Origin: Thermoplasmata archaeon
GTDB taxonomy: Archaea; Thermoplasmatota; Thermoplasmata; Thermoplasmatales; Thermoplasmataceae
DNA length: 5,770 nt
Direction: 5' to 3'
Assembly: GCA_021845155.1 (NCBI GenBank)
Contig: JAKBSB010000093.1
Coordinates: 1 to 5,770, forward strand
Shown: positions 1 to 5,181 of the stretch, piece after piece
How the letters are laid out: each line of letters starts with the position of its first letter
Numbering within the stretch: position 1 is the stretch's first letter
Notes under the pieces: model-generated
Seen by the model: only the letters and a program-made list of their open reading frames with translations
Told to the model about the DNA's origin: nothing
Databases searched by the model: none
Program-made: the position numbers and the translations under genes

Positions 1-432
1 CATGAAACATATGATGTTATATATAGCACAACCGCCCTGCATTGGCTGCCGGAAGCAGACCTCTTTAAGGTATATAAAAAAGCATTTCAACTATTGAAAA
101 GGAGAGGAACACTGATTAATGGAGATCATATGAGATCAGAGAACCGATCTGAAAAGCTTGAAAAAATTTACGAAGGGCTGAAAGAAAATATTCTTGAAAG
201 AAACAAAAGTCAAGAGGATTCAATGGGATGGGAACAGTGGTGGAATGAATTCAGGAACAGTGGTTGGAGACCTGATCTGTTTGAAGAAAGGGAGAGGAGG
301 CTTGAAACGGGCAACCATGACCGAAAAGTGTCAATGGAAAAACATGTCCAGTTTCTTAAAGATTCAGGATTTTCTCTCGTCGATATCCCTTGGAAGTATC
401 TTGACAACGTTGTATTGCTTGCAATAAAATAG
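1..432 (+). CDS. Class I SAM-dependent methyltransferase, C-terminal part (5' end outside the window)
   Basis: The reading frame is open from base 1 to the TAG at 430-432 and gives 143 residues. The first visible residues, HETYDVIYSTTALHWLPE, match the motif around strand 4 of class I methyltransferases (YDVI followed by an ALHWL segment). A helix and the post-motif LLKRRGTLINGDH (usually LLKPGGxLxxxD) follow. The C-terminus GFSLVDIPWKYLDNVVLLAIK is the usual ending strand pair (GF..VD......VL...). The SAM-binding glycine loop would lie upstream of the window. The TTG at 94 is internal to the domain and is not the start. The middle (residues about 50-110) is rich in charged and Trp residues, as in the substrate lid of small-molecule methyltransferases. 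The substrate cannot be told from this part. The family call is firm; the function is open. Confidence 0.85.
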   Translation, partial: HETYDVIYSTTALHWLPEADLFKVYKKAFQLLKRRGTLINGDHMRSENRSEKLEKIYEGLKENILERNKSQEDSMGWEQWWNEFRNSGWRPDLFEERERRLETGNHDRKVSMEKHVQFLKDSGFSLVDIPWKYLDNVVLLAIK

Positions 433-436
433 ATAA

Positions 437-442
437 TTTTTT
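437..442 (+). terminator. T-tract after the methyltransferase gene
   Basis: Six consecutive T residues begin 5 bases after the TAG stop. Archaeal RNA polymerase can terminate on short oligo-T tracts without a hairpin, so this is a plausible terminator. The evidence is only position and composition. The rest of the gap up to 536 is AT-rich and holds no ORF or RNA gene that I can recognise. It contains one small stem (CCAC TTCA GTGG, 514-525) between the two convergent genes. Confidence 0.4.
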
Positions 443-536
443 GGCTTTAAAAGTCAGGGTCGATTTATAAAATTGAATAATGCTTAATAATTAATGGTGC
501 AGAGGTAACTGATCCACTTCAGTGGCTTCTTTAGAA

Positions 537-968
537 TCACTTGACAGTTGAGAATATTGTGACAGTTTCAGTTTTGTCTATTCCTTCAATTGATCTTAAC
601 TTGTCCAGGACGAAGTTTCCGATGTCTTCCATAGACTTTCCCCTTACTTTGATTAATATATCCCAGATTCCGGCAACAATGTGGACTTCCTCAACGTCAT
701 TGATTTTGGATATTTTTTTGGCCAATTCTCTCTGGCTCAACCCTTTGGTCGAGTCAAAAAGAATGAAAATATATGCAATTACGGGTATTCCCAATTCAGA
801 ATAATCCGGTATAACTGTAAATTTTTTTATAATTCCCGATTTTATCATTGCCTGAATCCTTTCATACACCGTAATCCGCGGCATGTTCAACTCTCTGGAA
901 ATATCAGATATCTTGGCACGCCCGTCCTCCTTGAGATACTCCATGATAAGGTGATCTTTCTGGTCCAT
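537..968 (-). CDS. Lrp/AsnC-family transcriptional regulator
   Basis: This 143-residue protein has the normal size and layout of a full Lrp/AsnC regulator. An N-terminal helix-turn-helix covers residues about 5-48 (DGRAKISDISRELNMP, then the recognition helix RITVYERIQAMIKSG). A linker ending in IPDYSELGIP leads into the C-terminal RAM ligand-binding/oligomerisation domain (about 62-140), with the hallmark glycine-aspartate turn AGIWDILIKVRG at 99-110. Family members form dimers to octamers and respond to amino acids. The ATG at 966-968 is preferred because a TATA box lies 25 bp upstream, giving a leaderless transcript. The gene is divergent from an asparagine synthetase, and a perfect palindrome lies directly upstream of its own TATA element. 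I infer autoregulation and control of the synthetase, with an amino acid such as asparagine as possible ligand; the ligand cannot be read from sequence. Confidence 0.93.
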   Translation of the reverse strand: MDQKDHLIMEYLKEDGRAKISDISRELNMPRITVYERIQAMIKSGIIKKFTVIPDYSELGIPVIAYIFILFDSTKGLSQRELAKKISKINDVEEVHIVAGIWDILIKVRGKSMEDIGNFVLDKLRSIEGIDKTETVTIFSTVK

Positions 969-989
969 TATATGGTAAGTTTGTTATTC

Positions 990-997
990 TATTTAAA
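990..997 (-). promoter_or_regulatory. TATA box of the Lrp/AsnC gene
   Basis: Read on the minus strand the element is TTTAAATA, centred about 25 bp upstream of the ATG at 968. This is the archaeal TATA-to-start distance, so transcription should begin at or very near the start codon. The BRE position (about 998-1003) runs into the left arm of the palindrome at 1000-1014. Confidence 0.7.
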
Positions 998-999
998 TT

Positions 1000-1014
1000 T
1001 AGACATTATGTCTA
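1000..1014. promoter_or_regulatory. Perfect 15-bp palindrome, candidate Lrp/AsnC operator
   Basis: TAGACAT-T-ATGTCTA is a perfect inverted repeat with 7-bp arms and a single central base. A length of about 15 bp with dyad symmetry suits one Lrp-family dimer. It lies just upstream of the regulator's TATA box, overlapping its BRE, between two divergent promoters. Assignment to the adjacent regulator is inference from position. Confidence 0.65.
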
Positions 1015-1031
1015 CTAAATGCAAGTTATTA

Positions 1032-1041
1032 CATTATAATG
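1032..1041. repeat. 10-bp palindrome in the divergent promoter region
   Basis: CATTATAATG is its own reverse complement. It shares the CATTAT core with the 15-bp palindrome at 1000-1014 and lies between that site and the second half-site cluster. In such AT-rich DNA a 10-bp palindrome may be chance. It could equally be a weak intermediate binding site. Confidence 0.35.
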
Positions 1042-1047
1042 AACAAA

Positions 1048-1066
1048 ATGTCTAATTTTTCATGTC
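1048..1066. promoter_or_regulatory. Two further ATGTC half-sites upstream of the asparagine synthetase promoter
   Basis: ATGTCTA at 1048-1054 repeats the right arm of the 15-bp palindrome exactly, 40 bp from its copy at 1008-1014, which is close to four helical turns and so on the same DNA face. A shorter ATGTC follows at 1062-1066. The left partner of the 1048 site matches the arm at only 4 of 7 positions. They fall at about -52 to -34 from the expected start of the synthetase transcript, just upstream of its TATA/BRE, where an archaeal Lrp-type activator could act. Confidence 0.45.
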
Positions 1067-1069
1067 ATT

Positions 1070-1078
1070 TTTAATATA
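1070..1078 (+). promoter_or_regulatory. TATA box of the asparagine synthetase gene
   Basis: TTTAATATA is centred 26 bp upstream of the ATG at 1100. This predicts a leaderless mRNA and supports that ATG. No ribosome-binding sequence is present immediately upstream of it. Confidence 0.7.
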
Positions 1079-1099
1079 CAATAATCTAATGATAAGTTT

Positions 1100-2035
1100 A
1101 TGGAAGTAGGAAAAGTACTTGACGCAAAGTTAGACCATGTTAAAAGTGAAAAAGTGATAGCTGCTGTAAAAATAGGCAGTGACATAAGGTATTACCTTGG
1201 AAAGTTCATGCGAGAACAGGGCTATCTGGAAGTACCCCCGGTTATTATATCCCCCCTGACAGATCCCCTGAACCATCCGGTGTTTGATCCCGTCATAGAT
1301 TATTACGGCGAGAAATACTCGCTTACCAAAAGCATGATTTTCCATAAACAGATAATGGTGCAAAGCTTCGGGTCTATCTTTACATTCTCTCCAAACATCA
1401 GGATGGAAGAGGCGGAAAGGTCATCCACTGGAAGGCATTTGTCTGAATTTACGCAACTTGATGTTGAAAAGCGTGGTGCTACAAGGGATGAGATAATGTC
1501 AATGGTTGAAGAGATGATTACGGGACTATTCAGGCATATCAAGGCAGAAGATTCCAAATTGCTTTCCAGCCTTGGAAGGCAACTTCATGTACCTACTAAA
1601 CCCTTTGAAAGAATAAAGTACCTTGATGCAGAAAAACAGTACGGAAAAGACTTTGAATCGGTTCTGTCCAGAAAGAAAACTGAACCGTTCTGGATAATAG
1701 ATATACCTCTTCACCAGCGCGAGTTCTATGACAGGGAAAGTGAAACAGATCCGGAAATACTTGTAGACATGGACCTTGTTTACCCTGAAGGTTTTGGAGA
1801 GGCAATATCAGGTGGGGAGAGAGAGTTCAAGCTCGACAGGATAAAGGAAAGGATAAGCAAAAAGGGGCAGACAGAGGAACAGTTCAAGTGGTTTGTTGAA
1901 TTTGCAAGAAGAGGTTTAGAGCCCTCTGCCGGGTTTGGGATAGGTATAGAAAGACTGACAAGATTTATATGTGGCTTCAAGCGCATTGAAGATACCCATC
2001 CTTTTCCAAAGGTACCGGGGGAGTTTTCCCTCTAA
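1100..2035 (+). CDS. Archaeal asparagine synthetase related to AsnRS (AS-AR), ATP-dependent
   Basis: The 311-residue protein is a class II aminoacyl-tRNA synthetase catalytic core of the AspRS/AsnRS type without the N-terminal OB-fold anticodon-binding domain. Visible parts are a motif 1 region (GYLEVPPVIISP, 41-52), motif 2 (SPNIRMEE, 97-104, with Arg101, then GRHLSEFTQLDVE, 111-123), the AsnRS-like GEAISGGERE (233-242) and motif 3 (GFGIGIERLTRF, 278-289, Arg285). The same design was characterised in Pyrococcus abyssi, where the enzyme activates aspartate with ATP and amidates it to free asparagine. The length of about 300 residues fits that family, so this is not a broken AsnRS. The start is backed by the TATA spacing. 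It stands alone, divergent from the Lrp/AsnC regulator and probably controlled by it. A different substrate cannot be excluded, since other orphan aaRS paralogues exist. Confidence 0.88.
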   Translation: MEVGKVLDAKLDHVKSEKVIAAVKIGSDIRYYLGKFMREQGYLEVPPVIISPLTDPLNHPVFDPVIDYYGEKYSLTKSMIFHKQIMVQSFGSIFTFSPNIRMEEAERSSTGRHLSEFTQLDVEKRGATRDEIMSMVEEMITGLFRHIKAEDSKLLSSLGRQLHVPTKPFERIKYLDAEKQYGKDFESVLSRKKTEPFWIIDIPLHQREFYDRESETDPEILVDMDLVYPEGFGEAISGGEREFKLDRIKERISKKGQTEEQFKWFVEFARRGLEPSAGFGIGIERLTRFICGFKRIEDTHPFPKVPGEFSL

Positions 2036-2040
2036 TTTTT
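2036..2040 (+). terminator. Short T-tract directly after the asparagine synthetase stop
   Basis: Five T residues follow the TAA immediately, with no hairpin. This is a possible archaeal-type terminator, though weak. The next gene has its own promoter starting 10 bases further on. Confidence 0.3.
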
Positions 2041-2049
2041 AAAGAATCC

Positions 2050-2058
2050 TTTATATAG
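2050..2058 (+). promoter_or_regulatory. TATA box of the short-chain dehydrogenase gene
   Basis: TTTATATAG is centred 26 bp before the ATG at 2080, preceded by the purine-rich AAAGAA typical of a BRE. It sets the start at 2080 rather than the in-frame TTG at 2071, because transcription should begin at about 2080. Confidence 0.7.
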
Positions 2059-2079
2059 TCTCCTGCCGCTTTGGTATTC

Positions 2080-2805
2080 ATGGTAGATCTGATAAGAGAC
2101 AGTCTGGCAGGAAAGGTCGCCGTGATCCTTGGTGTTGGACCGGGACAGGGTATTTCGACCGTCAGGATGTTCATAAATTTCGGTGCAAAGGTTGCAGTCG
2201 TATCAAGAAGCGGAAACACATTCGGCCTTGTGGAATCCTCAACAATAAAGGCATACAAAACCGATGCAACAAATCCGGAAGAGCTGCAGAAGTTAAGGGA
2301 CAAGATAATGGCAGATTATGGCAGTATTGACGTACTCTGCAACAATGTGGGGGTATGGAGGCAACCAAAAGGTGAATTTGAAGACCCGGCTGAAATGGAG
2401 GAAATGTTCAGGATAAATGTCATGACCATGTATAATTCCATCAGGATTTTTTCAGAAGCAATGAAGAAAAAGGGTGGTGCCATTGTTAATATAGGCGCAT
2501 CCAGGAATATATTCAAGGGGAATTCAATCTCCTACACGGTCTCCAAAGGTGCGATAGAGGAGCTTACAAGGAAGACTGCTGAAACTCTCAGAAAATACAA
2601 CATAAGAGTCAATGCAGTACTTCCAGGAGGAGTGAACAAGGAGGACAATTATTACAAGGTTTTCCCTTTTAACTATACAAAGATATCAGAAACAGTCCAG
2701 CTTGAACCAATAGAGATTGCAATGGTGACATCATTTCTTGGAAGTGAGATGTCCACTGGAATCACGGGACAGTCAATTACTGTGGACAGAGGCATGAGTG
2801 CCTGA
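2080..2805 (+). CDS. Short-chain dehydrogenase/reductase (SDR), substrate unknown
   Basis: This 241-residue protein is a classical SDR with a single Rossmann domain. The dinucleotide-binding turn is GVGPGQGI (18-25), a variant of the usual TGxxxGIG. The conserved Asp (D62), NNVG (88-91, normally NNAG), active-site Asn113, Ser141 (NIGAS) and Tyr152-x3-Lys156 (YTVSK) are all present. LPGG (181-184) and the C-terminal ITGQSITVDRG complete the fold. Ser141 is 11 residues before Tyr152 rather than about 13, so the loop between them is slightly short. A Ser-Arg after strand 2 (VSRSG, 41-45) hints at NADP(H), by inference. The start at 2080 follows from the TATA box 26 bp upstream. It is not close to the Thermoplasma aldohexose dehydrogenase as I remember that sequence. 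The substrate is unknown. Confidence 0.88.
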   Translation: MVDLIRDSLAGKVAVILGVGPGQGISTVRMFINFGAKVAVVSRSGNTFGLVESSTIKAYKTDATNPEELQKLRDKIMADYGSIDVLCNNVGVWRQPKGEFEDPAEMEEMFRINVMTMYNSIRIFSEAMKKKGGAIVNIGASRNIFKGNSISYTVSKGAIEELTRKTAETLRKYNIRVNAVLPGGVNKEDNYYKVFPFNYTKISETVQLEPIEIAMVTSFLGSEMSTGITGQSITVDRGMSA

Positions 2806-2833
2806 TACCACACCCACCAGCACCATTAACAAC

Positions 2834-2840
2834 TTTTTTT
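2834..2840 (+). terminator. T7 tract after the SDR gene
   Basis: Seven consecutive T residues lie about 30 bp downstream of the SDR stop codon and just before the promoter of the next gene. No stable hairpin precedes it. The length suits intrinsic archaeal termination and supports separate transcription of the two dehydrogenase genes. Confidence 0.5.
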
Positions 2841-2848
2841 AGCAACCC

Positions 2849-2862
2849 TTAATTATTTTTAA
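2849..2862 (+). promoter_or_regulatory. TATA-like element of the aldehyde dehydrogenase gene
   Basis: The AT-only stretch TTAATTATTTTTAA lies before the ATG at 2876. Its first half is centred about 23-24 bp upstream, which again predicts a leaderless or nearly leaderless transcript. The exact element is ambiguous because the whole stretch is A/T. Confidence 0.5.
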
Positions 2863-2875
2863 GAAATACTCAACA

Positions 2876-4426
2876 ATGCCATTTGACAATGAGGTCACTT
2901 TTGTAAAGATACAGAAAGCTGGAAAGGAGAAAGAATTTGACGAAAAGTATGAAGCTGCGTTAAAAAAAGCTGAGACATACTTTGGAAAGGAATATCCCAA
3001 TATTATTCAGTCTGATGTTGTGGAAGAAAAAAAGATCAGTGATATATCACCCATAAATGGAAAGGAGATAGCGAAATTCCAGCTCTCTTCAAAGGAAAGC
3101 GTTGAAAAAGCACTTGAGATGCTTCATGCCAGTTACAAAAAATGGTTCAATCTCGGATATGTGGAAAGATCAAGGATAATGCTCAAGGTTGCCGACAGGA
3201 TTGCAGAGGAGAAATACCTCATTTCCGCAATTCTTGCGTATGAAAATGGAAAAAACCGATATGAAGCCATGGCTGACGTTGATGAAGGAATAGACTTCCT
3301 CAGATATTATGCTTTGAATTTGATTGAGAACCAGGGATTCATAAGGTTTACTGGCAAAGGATACGAGAACGAGGAAAGCATGAGTGTCATGAAGCCTTAC
3401 GGAGTATTTGCTGTAATTGCCCCGTTCAACTTTTATGCAATAACTGTTGGAATGATGGCTGGACCTCTAACTGCAGGAAATGCCGTTGCATTCAAGCCTT
3501 CCAGCGATATCCCTCTTTCAGCATACCTGACTGTGAAATTCATGCATGAATCTGGCGTACCTAAGGAAGTACTTGCATTTCTTTCTGGTTCCGGTGGTAT
3601 TGTGGGAAAGACACTGGTTGAAAACCCGAAGATTGGTGGTGTCGTATTTACAGGTTCAAGAGATGTCGGAATGGATATCTACCATCGGGCTACTCAGAAA
3701 ATGCCAAAGCCAGTCATAACAGAAATGGGTGGAAAGGATGCAATAATTGTGACTGACAAATGCAGTATGAACAAGGCTGTGGAGGGTGTAGCCAGAGCTG
3801 CATTTGGATACGCTGGGCAGAAATGCAGTGCCTGTTCCCTTGTTTATGTGCAAGAAGGAATATATGATGAGTTCCTGAAAAAGCTGAAAGAAAGGACAGA
3901 GAAAATCAGGCCTGATGATCCGAGAAAGAAGGAAACTTTCCTTAACCCGGTGGTCAATAAGGACGCTTTTGAGAAGTTTAAACAGCTGAAGGAAAAGTTC
4001 ACCAGGGATGGGAGACTGCTGACGGGAGGAAATGCACTGGACCGGGATGGATATTACGTGGAACCCACAATTGTTGCTGACCTTGACAAGGATTCATACA
4101 TAGTGAAGAACGAACTTTTCCTTCCAGTTCTTGCAGTAAGAAAAGTGAAGAATCTCAAGCAGGCTGTAGAGGAGATAAACAGTTCTGAGTATGGCTTGAC
4201 GGGAGGAATATTCACTGAAGACCCTGAAGAGATAAAATATTACTTTGAGAACGCTGATGTCGGTGTTGTATATGCCAACAGGGAAAGAGGGGGTTCCACA
4301 GGTGCAATGGTTGGATCGCAGCCATTCGTGGGATGGAAAATGAGTGGAAGCAGTGGAAAGGGAACCGGATCTTTCTATTATCTGCAGCAGTTCCTCAGAG
4401 AACAGTCTCAGACAATAGCACATTAA
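2876..4426 (+). CDS. Aldehyde dehydrogenase, 1-pyrroline-5-carboxylate dehydrogenase type
   Basis: The 516-residue protein has the length of P5C dehydrogenases (RocA/PruA type), which oxidise glutamate semialdehyde to glutamate with NAD+. ALDH hallmarks are present: oxyanion Asn in APFNF (N184), cofactor Lys in FKPS (K207), general base Glu283 in TEMGGKDA, and catalytic Cys317 in GQKCSACS. The long N-terminal extension before the ALDH core, the KCSACS signature, and the ending NRERGGSTGAMVGSQPF, then SGSSGKGTGS and YLQQFLREQSQTI, are characteristic of the P5C group rather than generic ALDHs. One oddity is QPFVG (482-486), where the family normally has QPFGG. No proline dehydrogenase or ornithine aminotransferase gene is beside it, so the source of P5C is unknown, and a related semialdehyde substrate remains possible. 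The last 32 bp overlap the opposing lipB. Confidence 0.87.
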   Translation: MPFDNEVTFVKIQKAGKEKEFDEKYEAALKKAETYFGKEYPNIIQSDVVEEKKISDISPINGKEIAKFQLSSKESVEKALEMLHASYKKWFNLGYVERSRIMLKVADRIAEEKYLISAILAYENGKNRYEAMADVDEGIDFLRYYALNLIENQGFIRFTGKGYENEESMSVMKPYGVFAVIAPFNFYAITVGMMAGPLTAGNAVAFKPSSDIPLSAYLTVKFMHESGVPKEVLAFLSGSGGIVGKTLVENPKIGGVVFTGSRDVGMDIYHRATQKMPKPVITEMGGKDAIIVTDKCSMNKAVEGVARAAFGYAGQKCSACSLVYVQEGIYDEFLKKLKERTEKIRPDDPRKKETFLNPVVNKDAFEKFKQLKEKFTRDGRLLTGGNALDRDGYYVEPTIVADLDKDSYIVKNELFLPVLAVRKVKNLKQAVEEINSSEYGLTGGIFTEDPEEIKYYFENADVGVVYANRERGGSTGAMVGSQPFVGWKMSGSSGKGTGSFYYLQQFLREQSQTIAH

Positions 4427-5063
4427 GGTTTTCCAGATCACCCTTATTTTTTAAAATTTCACCCAAGTCCAGTTTTTCCAGGGCTAAATCAATATACTGC
4501 CCCTTTATTTTTTCAATATCCAGGGGCTTTCCGATGATCTGTTGCATAGACGTCATAATTTCCGGGTTGAAATCACATGGGTGAATTCTGTTGAATTTTG
4601 AAAGATCTGTAGACACGTTCAGTGCACAGCCATGAAGGGTGGAAAATCCCCTGACAGCAAGCCCAATGGACGCAATCTTCCTTTTTCCTGCCCATATACC
4701 GGTCTCTTTTCCCAGACGCGGGTCTGCAGATATGCCCCAGGTGGAAAGCAATTCTATGCTGCATTCCTGGATTTTATTAATGAGGTTGAGAACGTTGATG
4801 TTACGTTCTTTCAGGTTTACCACATAATAAGTAACAAGCTGTCCTGGCCCGTGATAAGTTATTGATCCACCCCTCTCAACCCTGATCACGTCCAGGCCGT
4901 CTGTTTCCGGACCCGGGATCCAGTGAATTCCGGCAGTGTAAACATCAGGGTGTTCAACAACAATCATACAGTCTTCTATTCTTCCTTCGTTACGCAGATG
5001 GTTCAATTTTCTCTGGAAGACCAGTGTTTCTGTATAATCCATTTTACCCAGGTCGAGAATCAT
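4395..5063 (-). CDS. lipB: Octanoyl/lipoyl-protein transferase LipB
   Basis: The 222-residue protein matches LipB in length and motif order. It transfers octanoyl (or lipoyl) groups to the lipoyl-domain lysine of E2 subunits and GcvH. Seen are the start MILDLGKMDYTETLVFQ, EHPDVYTAG (37-45), RGGSITYHGPGQLVTY (64-79), KIASIGLAVR (129-138) with the catalytic Lys129, LHGCALNV (143-150) and HPC at 161-163 with the catalytic Cys163. The Lys-Cys spacing of 34 equals that of the Mycobacterium tuberculosis enzyme. The residue after Cys is Asp rather than the usual Gly. A start at 5132 would add 23 non-family residues that cover the promoter, so the ATG at 5061-5063 is chosen; a TATA element lies 24 bp upstream of it. 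The tail after about residue 205 is unlike the family. The partner proteins are not in the window. Confidence 0.92.
   Translation of the reverse strand: MILDLGKMDYTETLVFQRKLNHLRNEGRIEDCMIVVEHPDVYTAGIHWIPGPETDGLDVIRVERGGSITYHGPGQLVTYYVVNLKERNINVLNLINKIQECSIELLSTWGISADPRLGKETGIWAGKRKIASIGLAVRGFSTLHGCALNVSTDLSKFNRIHPCDFNPEIMTSMQQIIGKPLDIEKIKGQYIDLALEKLDLGEILKNKGDLENLNVLLSETVL
4447..4452 (+). terminator. T6 tract downstream of the aldehyde dehydrogenase, inside lipB
   Basis: Six T residues lie 20 bp after the aldehyde dehydrogenase stop, within the 3' coding part of the opposing lipB. It is a possible intrinsic terminator for the plus-strand transcript. It encodes Lys codons on the minus strand, so it may have no such role. 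Confidence 0.25.
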
Positions 5064-5082
5064 TATTGAGAATCGTAAAAGA

Positions 5083-5091
5083 CTATTAAAG
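5083..5091 (-). promoter_or_regulatory. TATA box of lipB
   Basis: On the minus strand the element is CTTTAATAG, centred 24 bp upstream of the ATG at 5063. It supports a leaderless lipB transcript and argues against translation from the upstream ATG at 5132. Confidence 0.6.
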
Positions 5092-5142
5092 TTAGATTGT
5101 ATGAATCTTGTAGACAAAGATAACACTAACATGGAAGATGGC

Positions 5143-5151
5143 TTATAAATA
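5143..5151 (+). promoter_or_regulatory. TATA box of the C-terminal HTH regulator gene
   Basis: TTATAAATA, preceded by purine-rich GGAAGATGGC, is the strongest TATA match in the window. Transcription would begin near 5173, leaving a leader of about 9 nt before the ATG at 5182. No other start codon lies in frame between them. Confidence 0.7.
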
Positions 5152-5181
5152 CGGAATTAATATCATACCAGTGTAATTCGT

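Noticed and set aside
94..432. A separate 112-residue gene starting at TTG 94
   Set aside because: The frame is open to base 1 and the upstream residues continue the methyltransferase fold, so TTG 94 is an internal Leu codon.
514..525. Small hairpin CCAC-TTCA-GTGG between the methyltransferase and the regulator
   Set aside because: A four-pair stem without a following T-tract on either strand is too weak to call a terminator.
681..1055. 124-codon plus-strand ORF opposite the Lrp/AsnC gene
   Set aside because: It lies antisense to a firmly recognised gene and covers the divergent promoter region; its product shows no known motif.
1100..2035. Truncated AsnRS pseudogene
   Set aside because: All three class II motifs are intact and the length equals that of free-standing archaeal asparagine synthetases that naturally lack the anticodon-binding domain.
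2071..2079. TTG start of the SDR at 2071
   Set aside because: The TATA spacing puts the transcript start at about 2080, which is the ATG.
4094..4441. 115-codon minus-strand ORF under the aldehyde dehydrogenase
   Set aside because: It is the antisense shadow of the conserved C-terminal part of the aldehyde dehydrogenase.
5094..5108. Inverted repeat AGATT-GTATG-AATCT between lipB and the HTH gene
   Set aside because: Five-base arms in AT-rich DNA are expected by chance, and there is no second copy nearby.
5064..5132. N-terminal extension of LipB from the ATG at 5132
   Set aside because: The extra 23 residues are not LipB-like and cover the TATA box; the family start MILDLG is at 5063.
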